A stretch of 22,426 bases of DNA from UBA10427 sp003500135 (GCA_963966275.1 CAWZYQ010000057.1:1-22426), one strand, 5' to 3'. Shown: positions 8,200 to 17,038, counted from the stretch's first letter. The notes: generated by a model not told the origin, from the letters alone. Program-made: numbers and translations.

Positions 8200-9453
8200 T
8201 CAATCCTGAAACAGGGGTAGCATGTGTCGTTCATAAATATTCTCCATAACGTGCTTTTCAATATTCGCACGGTGCCTGGTCAGTTCGGAAGTAAATGCCC
8301 CACCAAATTCAGCGGCTATTTTATATGAAGTATGCAAAAGCTGCCTGACATGTGGATTGAATTTTTCATCCCTTCGGTTATGGCGGATTATTCTGGCAAA
8401 ATGTTCCCCGGTAAATGCATCTACTTCATGTGGAGATAATAATTTCCCTTTGTCAATATCCAGCGCCATGGCATAGGGTTTCGTCAATTCATCATACCGG
8501 TCAAGCGCCTTTTTATAAATTTCCTTTGCCATGGTCAACCCTGTTCCTTCGGATCCGGAGAGTCCGATCAACTCTTCCAGCCAGGTAGTTCCCGCAGTTT
8601 TTAGGTGTAAACCTGCATCATGTTTTTTGATAAGCTTATTAATAATGGGATACAGCGAAAATTTATCACTCCCGGAGTGTACACTGAGCTTTAGGGCCTG
8701 GCTGAAATTCATATGTTTTTTAGCATAATTTAATACCAACACATCCTGCTCAAATTCTTTTTCAAAAGCCTCCAGATCACCCACATAGTCCACTCCTTTG
8801 TTGAATTTACCACTGAACTTAGGTGCAATGGTGTTGACCCTAACCCCAAATTCAGAAAGCATATATAAAATCAGATAAAGCTGAAGTGGTGTTTGCGGGG
8901 CTTCAACCTCATCCATGGATACCTCAATGGAAAAGTAGGTATCGCCCTTTGCTGACTGGATCAGGTCAAAGGTTTTTTTCGCTTCCTGTACGGCTACCAA
9001 AAAGTTATCAGCCGCTGATTCAATGTCGGCCTGAGTTATCTTAAAGGGCTCATGTATTCCGTCAATATGCAGTATGCCAATTAAGTGTTGATGGGCATTT
9101 ATGAATTGTTCTCTTTCTTTTTCAGGAGGTTTTACACCGAGATGGCTTGCTACATCTATGGTAAAAAAATCGGAAGAATGGAGAAAGCCTTCTACACTAT
9201 CAAATGTAATATGATCTGCATCGACCAGATAATTGTTGGTCCAGTTCAGCGCTTTTACGGCAGCATCAGCTTCTTGCCTAACTGATTCGGGCTTAGATCC
9301 TACCGTTAAATGCTCCCTGTTTGATTTATTCCAAAAAGGGGTAATATCAATACCCACATTTTTCGCTTTTAAAAATGCTTTTAGCAGAGCTTCTCCCTGA
9401 TGGGCGAAGCGGTCTCCTATACCAAAAGAATATTTTCCGATCTTTTCTTCCAC
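8200..9453 (-). CDS. uxaE: Tagaturonate epimerase family protein (UxaE)
   Basis: The family converts D-tagaturonate to D-fructuronate, linking galacturonate and glucuronate breakdown. The N-terminus KYSFGIGDRF (7-16), WNKSNREH (41-48), LVDADHITFDSVEGF (76-90), SDFFTIDVA (94-102) and a later HSGSDKFSLYP match Bacteroidota UxaE-like proteins as I know them; conserved His and Asp in these stretches are the expected metal ligands. No signal peptide, so cytoplasmic. The start is GTG at 9453: an in-frame TGA lies 15 bases upstream, no ATG fits, and KYSFG is close to the family N-terminus. It lies near the aldolase/TRAP operon, which handles the same type of substrate. The family also includes members of unproven specificity. 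Confidence 0.85.
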   Translation of the reverse strand: MEEKIGKYSFGIGDRFAHQGEALLKAFLKAKNVGIDITPFWNKSNREHLTVGSKPESVRQEADAAVKALNWTNNYLVDADHITFDSVEGFLHSSDFFTIDVASHLGVKPPEKEREQFINAHQHLIGILHIDGIHEPFKITQADIESAADNFLVAVQEAKKTFDLIQSAKGDTYFSIEVSMDEVEAPQTPLQLYLILYMLSEFGVRVNTIAPKFSGKFNKGVDYVGDLEAFEKEFEQDVLVLNYAKKHMNFSQALKLSVHSGSDKFSLYPIINKLIKKHDAGLHLKTAGTTWLEELIGLSGSEGTGLTMAKEIYKKALDRYDELTKPYAMALDIDKGKLLSPHEVDAFTGEHFARIIRHNRRDEKFNPHVRQLLHTSYKIAAEFGGAFTSELTRHRANIEKHVMENIYERHMLPLFQD

Positions 9454-9565
9454 AACAATTTGTTTTCACCGTAATAACAACGTGACCATACCATTCAGTA
9501 TCGATTCATTTTGCACATTTTTCTAAAAGTTTTGTGTTTTAAGTTACGACTGAATATAAAACCTC

Positions 9566-9594
9566 ATCAATAACGAAGATACATTATTATTGAT
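9566..9594. repeat. 8-bp inverted repeat upstream of uxaE
   Basis: ATCAATAA (9566-9573) and TTATTGAT (9587-9594) are perfect inverted copies with a 13-base spacer, about 113 bases before the uxaE GTG. It could be an operator, but it is AT-rich and might arise by chance. The rest of the 166-base gap (9454-9619) shows no gene. Confidence 0.35.
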
Positions 9595-9619
9595 TATTTG
9601 TCATTTCAAGATGCACTTA

Positions 9620-10111
9620 TCAAACACCCCCTGAAAATACTTCATCCGTTACCGGCCCCATCCATTCCACGATTCCTTTTTCTGTATTCGGAACTATATA
9701 GAGTTGTTGCAAACCGGTATCTTCGCTTGCTCCATGCCAGTGTTTAACATTTGGCGGACACTTAATAACATCCCCTTTTTTGATCACCTCCCTGGGTTGT
9801 CCCTCGATCTGATGGTAGCCTATGCCATCGGTAATGATCAGTATTTGCCCGGCCGGATGTGTATGCCAATTGCTTCTCGCTCCAGGTTCGAAATACACAT
9901 TACCCACAAGCGTGGTGTACACAGAATCATTGGACACAAGACCGTAATTAAATGCCTTTCCGGTAAAGAGTTCTTCCGGGCCCTGCTGCCCTTTTGGAAA
10001 AATAGCTTCCAATTCAGATGCTACTTCCTTTTCTATTTGCCCGGAATTTGGTTGCCGGCAACTATATACCATCAATGTCACTAATAGAAAAACGATTAAT
10101 CTAAATTTCAT
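9620..10111 (-). CDS. Cupin-domain lipoprotein, GtHNL-like
   Basis: A single-domain cupin with an export signal. Residues 1-18 form a lipoprotein signal ending in VYSC (Cys18; tyrosine at -2 is not ideal). Cupin motif 1 is GARSNWHTHPAGQ (78-89) and motif 2 is GDVIKCPPNVKHWHGA (113-128). His83, His85, Gln89 and His124 reproduce the His-His-Gln-His metal site of manganese cupins such as bacterial hydroxynitrile lyase GtHNL, where glutamine replaces the usual glutamate. Many relatives are of unknown activity, so a lyase function should not be assumed. The gene starts 11 bases after the DUF5916 gene stop and is probably cotranscribed with it. Confidence 0.85.
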   Translation of the reverse strand: MKFRLIVFLLVTLMVYSCRQPNSGQIEKEVASELEAIFPKGQQGPEELFTGKAFNYGLVSNDSVYTTLVGNVYFEPGARSNWHTHPAGQILIITDGIGYHQIEGQPREVIKKGDVIKCPPNVKHWHGASEDTGLQQLYIVPNTEKGIVEWMGPVTDEVFSGGV

Positions 10112-10122
10112 AATGGTTGTAT

Positions 10123-12321
10123 TTAAGGGTTAAACCAATAGGTTAATTTCAAATTAATGGATCTGAATTTTGGTCCGAATCCATTGGGAAAATAATTGTC
10201 ATTATAAACTAAAAACAAGTCGGAAAGCGGTGCGAACCGCCACTGTAATCTTGAGTTAACACCAATATTATCTCGCTGATTGCTGTATTGAATGGTAGTG
10301 GTCCAAAAGACGGAACGCGAAAAGGTTACCTCGGCCCGTGGTGTCAATAACCAGAAATCGGCATCCGGAATATCTCCAGGCAATCTGATCCTATCATATT
10401 GTGCTTCAATGCTGAAATTGGCGAAGGGCTGCATTCGATAACCAAGCGTTATTCCAAATGAATAGGAATTACCGTTGAAAAACTGACCTGCAACGGTAGA
10501 TAGACTATAAGTAAATGGCCGGGTTACATTGGAAGTATAAGTCGCTTCTATCTGGTCAAAGTTATAACCCGTATTCCCTGCGATGGGCTCACCTTCCTTT
10601 CCGGTAGGGTTAAAGTCTTCTACCAGAAAAATATATTGATCGAGATAGCGCGTTTCTAACTGCGATTGGTCCCTAAACTCGATGGTATACTCCGGCCGCC
10701 ATAATTGATCGGTCTTTTTAAAATCCAGACTGGGTCTCCAAAATGTTAGTGATATAAGTCGGAATACATGCTTATTTACGATGCCTGACTTTGGATAAAA
10801 TGTTCTGCCGGCGCCCATTCCATATTTGACAATATCCTTTCTCGGAATGAACCCCAAATCGGATTGAAAGCCCTGATCAATGTGTACAATATCTGCTGAA
10901 AAGTACCAGAACCTATCGTTATATGCTGCTGTAGCCTGAGACGATAAATTGCCATGTTTGTCATCGGGTTGTAACGATTGATGTAAATAAAATTTCCCTG
11001 TCCAATTATTGTCTTTGGATGCCAGGTTATAATCTATGCCATACACTCGGTTATACTTTTCATCAGAGGTTTGAAACTCGTAATCCTGAAAGGTTTCCCG
11101 ATTAATAAAAAAAGCACCGATACTCGATCGAACGGACACCTTACGCTGAAGCGCCAACATCATATTGTTATTTGAAGGGATTTCATTCGCGATATCCTCA
11201 TCTGTCTGAATATTGAGAAAACCCAACCTCCAGTTTTCGTCGAGCTTTCCACTTAAGCGGGCGCCTGCCAGTATTCTGTTTTGAATTAGGTTACCTGCCG
11301 TATCTCTGGCCAGGCCAATTCTCCTTGAAAAAAAAGGTGAAGCATCGTTGTAAATGCTACCATAAAAAGCAAAAAGATCACTGTTATCAATAAAAAACTG
11401 TCTTCTTTCAGGCAGCAATATTTCAAACCTCGTCAGGTTAGTAAAAATGGCATCTACTTCTACATTCGAGAAATCGGGATTAATCGTAACATCCAGATTC
11501 ATGCCATTACCTATTGAAACTTTTGCATCCCCTCCAACTTTTAGCTGCACATCAGATTCACCGGTAAGTGCATTGTCCTGTGCCAATGTATTTATATAAG
11601 GTATTAAAGCAAAAGGGGTTCTCGATTCCCCGAGTGGCTTTTCAAATTTGAGTGTACCCATAAAAGCAATGCTAGACAACAGCTGGTTTTGGGGTACATG
11701 TGCCCATGCACTATGCTCCTGCGACTGATAGTCGAAACGATAGGCCTGAAAACGCCATTGTTGTACCCCTTCAGGGAATTTCATAGAAGTAAATGGTATT
11801 GCCATTTCGGCCACAAAATGCCCATCATTACGTTTGACTTCTGCAAGCCACTTCATGTCCCATGCCGCATTGAACCCTCTGGCTGTTCCACCTTCTGAAA
11901 TCAATACTTCGCGCTGAACCCCATAGGGTGTTACACCGAATAAAAAGGCATTGGCACCGTCGCTGAAAGTATCGAATAATACCGATACATTATCATTACT
12001 CGCCCCACTGAAATCCCGCTGTAAACTGGTAGCTACATAATCTGAATGCGCTGACTCGGCATGAATGCCAACATAAATGGTATTGTCATTATACATGATC
12101 TTAACTTTAGTGGAGTTAGCGGCACGAAGAGAATCCGTTGGGAAATATTGCCAAAAATCACCAATGCTTCTGGCATTTTTCCAGGCCCCTTCGTCCATCA
12201 CGCCATCTATTGTAATTTCTTCATCAATGTATTTCGCATGCAATGTACCCGGCGATCTCTGGCCAAGGCTCCAAAATGAAAGGAGCAGCAGAATAAATGT
12301 TGAAATCAAACCATATTTCAT
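10123..12321 (-). CDS. DUF5916 protein with N-terminal CBM9-like domain
   Basis: Probable outer-membrane protein of unknown function. I place the start at ATG 12321 (732 residues), since the longer reading would begin with GTG and adds 8 residues before a typical signal peptide (MKYGLISTFILLLLSFWSLGQ without its final residue is about 20 long). After the signal comes a carbohydrate-binding CBM9-like domain (ITIDGVMDEGAWKNA, later YVGIHAE and AEMAIPFTSMKFP). From about residue 230 on, alternating beta strands rich in aromatic residues fit the DUF5916 barrel, ending in LKLTYWFNP. The family is common in Bacteroidota. It lies between an AraC regulator upstream and the cupin gene downstream, all on one strand with short gaps, so the regulator may control it. 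No substrate can be named. Confidence 0.9.
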   Translation of the reverse strand: MKYGLISTFILLLLSFWSLGQRSPGTLHAKYIDEEITIDGVMDEGAWKNARSIGDFWQYFPTDSLRAANSTKVKIMYNDNTIYVGIHAESAHSDYVATSLQRDFSGASNDNVSVLFDTFSDGANAFLFGVTPYGVQREVLISEGGTARGFNAAWDMKWLAEVKRNDGHFVAEMAIPFTSMKFPEGVQQWRFQAYRFDYQSQEHSAWAHVPQNQLLSSIAFMGTLKFEKPLGESRTPFALIPYINTLAQDNALTGESDVQLKVGGDAKVSIGNGMNLDVTINPDFSNVEVDAIFTNLTRFEILLPERRQFFIDNSDLFAFYGSIYNDASPFFSRRIGLARDTAGNLIQNRILAGARLSGKLDENWRLGFLNIQTDEDIANEIPSNNNMMLALQRKVSVRSSIGAFFINRETFQDYEFQTSDEKYNRVYGIDYNLASKDNNWTGKFYLHQSLQPDDKHGNLSSQATAAYNDRFWYFSADIVHIDQGFQSDLGFIPRKDIVKYGMGAGRTFYPKSGIVNKHVFRLISLTFWRPSLDFKKTDQLWRPEYTIEFRDQSQLETRYLDQYIFLVEDFNPTGKEGEPIAGNTGYNFDQIEATYTSNVTRPFTYSLSTVAGQFFNGNSYSFGITLGYRMQPFANFSIEAQYDRIRLPGDIPDADFWLLTPRAEVTFSRSVFWTTTIQYSNQRDNIGVNSRLQWRFAPLSDLFLVYNDNYFPNGFGPKFRSINLKLTYWFNP

Positions 12322-12408
12322 GCTTACATCGAATAGTTCCTTCACATATCAAAGTTCGATGAAAGCCCAATCAATTCATTACGTCTAACAAACTGATAAT
12401 TACAAATA

Positions 12409-13326
12409 TCAAACAGATGTGGCCGAACCGGCATTCCGGAATTTCAGAGGATTGAGTGACATGTGCTTTTTAAAGAAATTATTAAAGTGGGTTACTTCCT
12501 TAAAACCGAGAGCATAAGCAATCTCAGAAACACTCCATGCAGTATGCTTTAGCAATACTTTTGATTCTTGCATTAACCGCTCTGAAATAACTTCCGAGGT
12601 CGTTTTACTGGTAGTTGACTTTATCGCCCGGTTCAGGCTATTGACATGAATATTTAACTTTTCAGCAAACTCTGAAGGAGATTTCAATTCTATGGACGGA
12701 TGTGTATCGTCAATGGGAAACTGCCGTTCTAATAGCTCCATAAAAAGTCGTGATATGCGATATGAAGCATTTACTGAATGATTATACAGTGAGTTCGCAG
12801 GTTCAAGTTTTAATCCGTAATGAATAATATCCATTACCCTGTTCCGGATTACGTCAAACTTGTACTTATAACCGGAATTGAATTCTTGCTCCATCTCACC
12901 AAAAATAATTTCAATCTCTTGTGTTTGTAGATCTGTGAGTTCAAATACGTGATTACCATAGGGTTGAAAAATCTCATATTCGGCAAACTGATTGAACTGA
13001 TGAAAGAATTGTGCATTGAAAACACAGTATATACCATCATATAATTTATCGAGCTGCTCCCACTTATAGGGAATTAAAGGATTTGAAAAAGCCAGCGCTT
13101 GCTTTTTGATCTCATATACCTTATCGGCAAAATAAACATAGCTATTACCTTTTAACAGCATAGCTTTATAAAAATCCCTTCTGCGATATGGAACAGAAGT
13201 GGCCTTTCCGTCCCTGAAGGGTGCAATATGGAAGATATTGAAGTGCCCAATGTCCTTACCAAGATTTTCAGGCAACAATTCAAACTTACGCTTGTAAAAC
13301 TCCTCTAATGATTCAATTGAATCCAT
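12409..13326 (-). CDS. AraC family transcriptional regulator
   Basis: DNA-binding regulator of 305 residues from ATG 13326. A longer reading to 13437 would need a TTG start and adds 37 residues with no family resemblance, whereas MDSIESLEEFYKRKF resembles the usual start of this Bacteroidota subgroup. Residues 20-180 form a divergent cupin-like sensing domain (GHFNIFHIAPF at 27-37). The C-terminal AraC domain has two helix-turn-helix units: SPSEFAEKLNIHVNSLNRAIK (216-236) and WSVSEIAYALGFKEVTHFNNFFKKH (264-288), followed by the usual P-x-x-F/R end (NPLKFR). Its gene is 87 bases upstream of the DUF5916 start and codirectional. The inducer is unknown. Confidence 0.9.
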   Translation of the reverse strand: MDSIESLEEFYKRKFELLPENLGKDIGHFNIFHIAPFRDGKATSVPYRRRDFYKAMLLKGNSYVYFADKVYEIKKQALAFSNPLIPYKWEQLDKLYDGIYCVFNAQFFHQFNQFAEYEIFQPYGNHVFELTDLQTQEIEIIFGEMEQEFNSGYKYKFDVIRNRVMDIIHYGLKLEPANSLYNHSVNASYRISRLFMELLERQFPIDDTHPSIELKSPSEFAEKLNIHVNSLNRAIKSTTSKTTSEVISERLMQESKVLLKHTAWSVSEIAYALGFKEVTHFNNFFKKHMSLNPLKFRNAGSATSV

Positions 13327-13634
13327 TGAATGAATCTTTACGTCATTAAAAAAGCGAATCCATGCTCCTCGCATTCTTTGTTCATTAGTAAATGGATAAG
13401 AACAAAGTACCTTTAAAAAGTAGGCATTTGCTAACAAAAATCAAACAGATAATTACGAAAATCAATCCATGATTAAATCGGTTAAGCACACATTGAAATC
13501 ATTCTATTTCAATCTTTTTTATCATGTATGTATGACCTACATTGAAAACTTTCCCTGGCAAATACTATTTCACTCCAAACTTTCAAAATTCAGCAATTTT
13601 CGTCATTATCGTATTCTATTAACTAATTACTACC
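13327..13634. other. Intergenic region between AraC regulator and thioesterase genes
   Basis: This 308-base AT-rich stretch separates two divergent genes and must contain their promoters. AAAATT (13585-13590) and AATTTT (13595-13600) form a short hairpin about 35 bases before the thioesterase start. I see no convincing TTTG / TAnnTTTG pair, no small gene with family likeness and no terminator. Confidence 0.5.
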
Positions 13635-14192
13635 ATGATCGCATCCGAACGTCCCGCTTCGTTTTCAGAAACCACCATCACTGAACTCATGATCCCCAGC
13701 TATGCCAATTTTGGCGGCAATATTCATGGAGGGGTTTTGTTATCGATAATGGATAAAGTGGCCTACGCCTGTGCCAGCAAACATTCGGGCGCCTATTGCG
13801 TCACTGTAGCCATCGACCAGGTGGAGTTTCTGGAACCTGTTGAAGTAGGCGACCTGGTTTCGATGCGGGCCAAAGTCAACTATGTAGGCAATAGTTCTAT
13901 GGTCGTGGGAATTCGCGTGGAAGCGGAAAATGTAAAAAAAGGCATTACCAAACATACCAATACGAGCTATTTCACTATGGTGGCCAAAGATGACCATGAC
14001 AATCCAACGCAGGCGCCTGCTTTGGTACTGGAAACCCGCGATGAAGTGCGACGCTTTGTAGAAGCTAAACACCGTAGAAAGTTCAATAAACACTACCACG
14101 AAGAAATGGCGCTTCAAAAGGTCCATTTTGATCTTTTTGAGGAAATCACGCACCTTAAAGGGGAGCGTTGCCTGGCCAGGCTTCCGGAATAA
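13635..14192 (+). CDS. Acyl-CoA thioesterase, hotdog fold (YciA/BACH-like)
   Basis: Hydrolyses acyl-CoA to free acid and CoA in the cytoplasm. The single hotdog domain shows the family signature NFGGNIHGGVLLSIMDKVAYA (25-45) with Asn29, His31-Gly-Gly and Asp40, then VEFLEPVEVGDLV (63-75) and an HTNTSYFTMVA strand (107-117). About 60 residues after the fold are charged and helical, as in some acyl-CoA hydrolases of this group. The ATG at 13635 is the first in frame. The racemase ATG comes 11 bases after the stop, suggesting a two-gene operon. Chain-length preference cannot be told. Confidence 0.9.
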   Translation: MIASERPASFSETTITELMIPSYANFGGNIHGGVLLSIMDKVAYACASKHSGAYCVTVAIDQVEFLEPVEVGDLVSMRAKVNYVGNSSMVVGIRVEAENVKKGITKHTNTSYFTMVAKDDHDNPTQAPALVLETRDEVRRFVEAKHRRKFNKHYHEEMALQKVHFDLFEEITHLKGERCLARLPE

Positions 14193-14203
14193 AAAATAAT
14201 GAT

Positions 14204-14893
14204 ATGAAAACCATTGGCCTTATCGGCGGTATGAGCTGGGAATCATCTGCCGTTTACTACAAATTGATCAACCAACATGTACGTGAATTGAAAGGAGGTA
14301 CCCATTCATGCCCGAGTATAATGTGGAGTATGGATTTCAATCAGATCGAGCGCTGGCAGCACGAGGGTCGGTGGGATCTGCTCAATAACGCCATGGCACA
14401 CGCTGCCCAAAAACTGGAAGATGCCGGCGCTGAACTTATTATCCTTTGTACCAACACCATGCACCTCTGTTATGATGCCATCATATCGGCCATAGAAGTC
14501 CCTTTTCTCCATATTGCCGAAGCTACCGGACAGGCCATAAAAGCAGCCGGACTCAAAAAGGTGGGCCTTTTGGGCACCCTTTTTACCATGGAAAAAGGTT
14601 TTTATGCCGATTGGCTGGAAAAGCGCTTCGAAATAGATACGATCATACCAAATGAAACTGGGCGTCATGTCATACACAAGGTGATTTATGATGAACTCGT
14701 TCAGGGCAACATTACAAAAGCATCTAAAGAGGCCTTTTTAAAAGTAATTAACCGTTTGGTTACAGAGGGAGCAGAGGGGATTATATTGGGTTGCACCGAA
14801 ATTCCTTTATTGGTGCAACAGGAAGATGTGGAAATACCACTTTTTGATACCACTGCCATACATGCTGAAGCAGCAGTGAACAAAGCAATGTAA
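14204..14893 (+). CDS. Aspartate/glutamate racemase family protein
   Basis: Cofactor-independent racemase family that uses two cysteines as acid/base pair; aspartate is the usual substrate. The start is ATG 14204 (229 residues), giving the family N-terminus MKTIGLIGGMSWESSAVYY; a longer reading from TTG 14168 would overlap the thioesterase gene and adds unrelated residues. Both catalytic cysteines are present: Cys82 in LCTNTMH and Cys197 in LGCTEIP. The lengths of both halves match the family. D-aspartate may serve in peptidoglycan or as a signal, but other members act on related amino acids, so the substrate is not certain. The gene is followed by a hairpin terminator shared with the convergent histone-like gene. 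Confidence 0.92.
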   Translation: MKTIGLIGGMSWESSAVYYKLINQHVRELKGGTHSCPSIMWSMDFNQIERWQHEGRWDLLNNAMAHAAQKLEDAGAELIILCTNTMHLCYDAIISAIEVPFLHIAEATGQAIKAAGLKKVGLLGTLFTMEKGFYADWLEKRFEIDTIIPNETGRHVIHKVIYDELVQGNITKASKEAFLKVINRLVTEGAEGIILGCTEIPLLVQQEDVEIPLFDTTAIHAEAAVNKAM

Positions 14894-14899
14894 AAAAAT

Positions 14900-14922
14900 G
14901 GCCACCCAGAACACGAGTGGCC
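14900..14922 (-). terminator. Terminator between racemase and histone-like genes
   Basis: GGCCAC (14900-14905) pairs with GTGGCC (14917-14922) over an 11-base loop. On the minus strand the hairpin runs into ATTTTTTT, a good terminator for the histone-like gene, 9 bases after its stop. On the plus strand the T tract is weak, so it would serve the racemase less well. Confidence 0.75.
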
Positions 14923-14930
14923 TACTTTCA

Positions 14931-15104
14931 TTACTTATTTTTGATATCAGTAACGTTCTTGCGGATATCGCCAGCAAGGTTCTTAATGTCCATCATTGCT
15001 TTTCTAAGACGAGTACCTGCTGCTTTGTTACCTTTTCCATAAAATGCTTCAGCATCTTTTTTGGCTTCTGCCACTACGTTCTCAAGTTGTTCAAATAATT
15101 CCAT
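14931..15104 (-). CDS. Histone H1-like DNA-binding protein (Hc1 family), 57 residues
   Basis: A small lysine-rich protein expected to coat or compact DNA. The minus strand from ATG 15104 reads MELFEQLENVVAEAKKDAEA, then FYGKGNKAAGTRLRKAMMDI, then KNLAGDIRKNVTDIKNK and TAA. GNKAAGTRLRKA is the core signature of Bacteroidota Hc1-type proteins, which have about this length and an acidic helix followed by a basic one. No other reading of this stretch makes sense, and codon use is that of a real gene. It lies alone, with a terminator directly after it and about 220 bases of upstream DNA. Such genes are usually highly expressed. Confidence 0.88.
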   Translation of the reverse strand: MELFEQLENVVAEAKKDAEAFYGKGNKAAGTRLRKAMMDIKNLAGDIRKNVTDIKNK

Positions 15105-15328
15105 AACTAAGTTTATTTTATTTTAAAAGTCGCTCAATATCCATATTCGCTAAGAGAAATCAAACTTATTGCAGTTTCTTTTCTGAAAAAAACATGATTC
15201 AAGGGCATTTAAACCAACATTTTGTATTTTAACCTTCATTTTTCCCAGGCAAACCATCATTTTATTATATTCCTTAAAAAGAAATTGACATCCTCTATAC
15301 CCCTAAGAGCGCTGTTTTTATGCCTGTT

Positions 15329-17035
15329 TCATATTAGTTTTTCTTTTAATGCCTTTGCCGCATAGTCACATGCACGGGCAGTTAAAGCCATGTAAGTAAG
15401 TGACGGATTTTGCGGTGGAGAGGAATTCATACAAGAGCCATCGGTTATAAACAAATTGGGAATATCGTGGCTTTGGTTCCATTTGTTCAAAACCGATTTT
15501 TTCGGGTCATCCCCCATTCTTGCCGTACCCATTTCATGGATCACTGTTCCCGGTATCATACCTCCGTCGAAAGGCTGTATCCAATCCAGATCGCAGGTTT
15601 CCAGCATTTCAACCGCGGTTGCCTGCATATCTTTGCGCATTTTCCGTTCATTTTCACCATACACCATATCGATTTCCAACAAAGGAAGGCCCCATTTGTC
15701 TTTTTGGGTACTACTCAGCGTCACCTGGTTGCGATGCTCGGGAAGTGTTTCTCCATATGCTTCAAAATAGACATTCCAGGCGCCGGGTTTGCTCAATGAG
15801 CCTTTCCATTCGGCGCCTACGCCAGCTTGATGAAAACCTCTGGTCCAGTCGTTTCTTCCGGTATAGTTTTCAAATGAAAAACCTCTCAGGTAAGGCTGAT
15901 CCTGCTTTTTGACATTCCTAAAGCGTGGAATATATACACTGGCCGGTCGCTCACCATAGTAAAAGCTATCTTCCAAACCTGAATATTCCCCTACCGCCCC
16001 TACATAGGCATGATGATCCATCAGGTAGCGCCCTAAAGCGCCACTGCTATTTGCTAAACCGTCCGGAAAGGCATTGCAGCTCGATTGAAGCAATATTTGC
16101 GCACTTCCCAAAGTAGAGGCATTCAAAAAGACCATTTTTGCAAAATAATCGGTCACCTCTTTGGTTTCGGTATCGATCACTTCCACACCTGAAATTCTGT
16201 TGGATTCATTGTCGTAGTGCAAACGGCTGACAATTGAAAATGGCCGTAGGGTAAGGTTGCCCGTACGTGCCGCATCAGGTAGAGCCGCTGAATTGCTCGA
16301 ATAAGGCGCTCCGTATATGCATCCTCTATGGCATAAATTTCGCGAATGGCATTTGTTGCGGCCCTTGTGGTCTTGCGTTAAAATAGCCATGCGGCCAATG
16401 ATAAGATCCCTATCGGCAAATTGGGCTTTGATGCGCTTTTTAATATGCTTTTCAAAAGCATTCATCTCAAACGGTGGAAGAAAATGCCCGTCGGGAAGTT
16501 GTGGTATACCATCGCGATTACCCGATATACCAACATATTTTTCAACGTGATCGTACCAGGGCGCTATATCCTTATAGCGGATGGGCCAATCCAACCCTAT
16601 TCCTTCCTTTTGATTGGCTTCAAAATCGAGATCGCTGAAACGAAAACAGTGCTTTGCCCAAAGTAGTGAGCGACCACCCGTTTGATAGCCCCGAAACCAG
16701 CGGAAGGGCTGTTTTTGCAGGTAAGGATGTTCGCTGTCTTTCACTAAAAAATCCCGGGAATCCTGACCAAACAGATAGAGATGTTTTTGAATATCGTAAT
16801 CTTTCTTTTCTTCTTCGGGAACCAGGTTTCGATATTTTATTTCCCAGGGGTCTTTCATAGCATAGGGATAGTCTTTGAGATGTTCGACTTCCCTTCCTCT
16901 TTCGAGCGCCAGCGCTTTCAGGCCTTTTTCACACAACTCCTTTGCGGCCAGGCCACCGGTTATGCCTGAGCCTATCACTATGGCATCGTAGGTATTGGCT
17001 TCCTTGCCTTTGGTATTGAGATTGATATTTTCCAT
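15329..17035 (-). CDS. GMC family oxidoreductase (FAD-dependent sugar/alcohol dehydrogenase)
   Basis: Flavoprotein of 568 residues that oxidises an alcohol or sugar group. The FAD-binding Rossmann motif is GSGITGG (22-28) with the ribose-binding acidic residue in LERG (44-47). The family active site is intact: His500 in HEMGTARMG and Asn543 in PPQNPSLT. A cysteine-rich stretch (CHSRNLCHRGC, near 238-248) precedes GAPYSSN; such cysteines occur in the gluconate-2-dehydrogenase-like branch. There is no signal peptide, but the partner gene just upstream (3 bases) has a Tat signal, so the flavoprotein may be exported by hitch-hiking. No cytochrome c subunit gene follows. Substrate unknown; 2-keto acid formation from gluconate is one option. 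Confidence 0.92.
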   Translation of the reverse strand: MENINLNTKGKEANTYDAIVIGSGITGGLAAKELCEKGLKALALERGREVEHLKDYPYAMKDPWEIKYRNLVPEEEKKDYDIQKHLYLFGQDSRDFLVKDSEHPYLQKQPFRWFRGYQTGGRSLLWAKHCFRFSDLDFEANQKEGIGLDWPIRYKDIAPWYDHVEKYVGISGNRDGIPQLPDGHFLPPFEMNAFEKHIKKRIKAQFADRDLIIGRMAILTQDHKGRNKCHSRNLCHRGCIYGAPYSSNSAALPDAARTGNLTLRPFSIVSRLHYDNESNRISGVEVIDTETKEVTDYFAKMVFLNASTLGSAQILLQSSCNAFPDGLANSSGALGRYLMDHHAYVGAVGEYSGLEDSFYYGERPASVYIPRFRNVKKQDQPYLRGFSFENYTGRNDWTRGFHQAGVGAEWKGSLSKPGAWNVYFEAYGETLPEHRNQVTLSSTQKDKWGLPLLEIDMVYGENERKMRKDMQATAVEMLETCDLDWIQPFDGGMIPGTVIHEMGTARMGDDPKKSVLNKWNQSHDIPNLFITDGSCMNSSPPQNPSLTYMALTARACDYAAKALKEKLI

Positions 17036-17038
17036 AGC

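Noticed and set aside
12322..12345. Longer DUF5916 protein starting at 12345
   Set aside because: GTG start and an extension ahead of a normal signal peptide; ATG 12321 is better.
13327..13437. Longer AraC regulator starting at 13437
   Set aside because: The start codon would be TTG and the extra 37 residues resemble nothing in the family.
13469..13684. Small plus-strand reading frame (71 codons) before the thioesterase
   Set aside because: Overlaps the thioesterase start, rich in Phe/His/Tyr from AT-rich DNA, no family likeness.
14168..14203. Longer racemase starting at 14168
   Set aside because: TTG start inside the thioesterase gene; the family N-terminus is at ATG 14204.
14898..15098. 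Plus-strand reading frame opposite the histone-like gene
   Set aside because: It is the antisense shadow of the Hc1 gene and runs through the terminator hairpin.
15300..15328. Hairpin around AGCGCT after the GMC gene
   Set aside because: Stem too short for a terminator.
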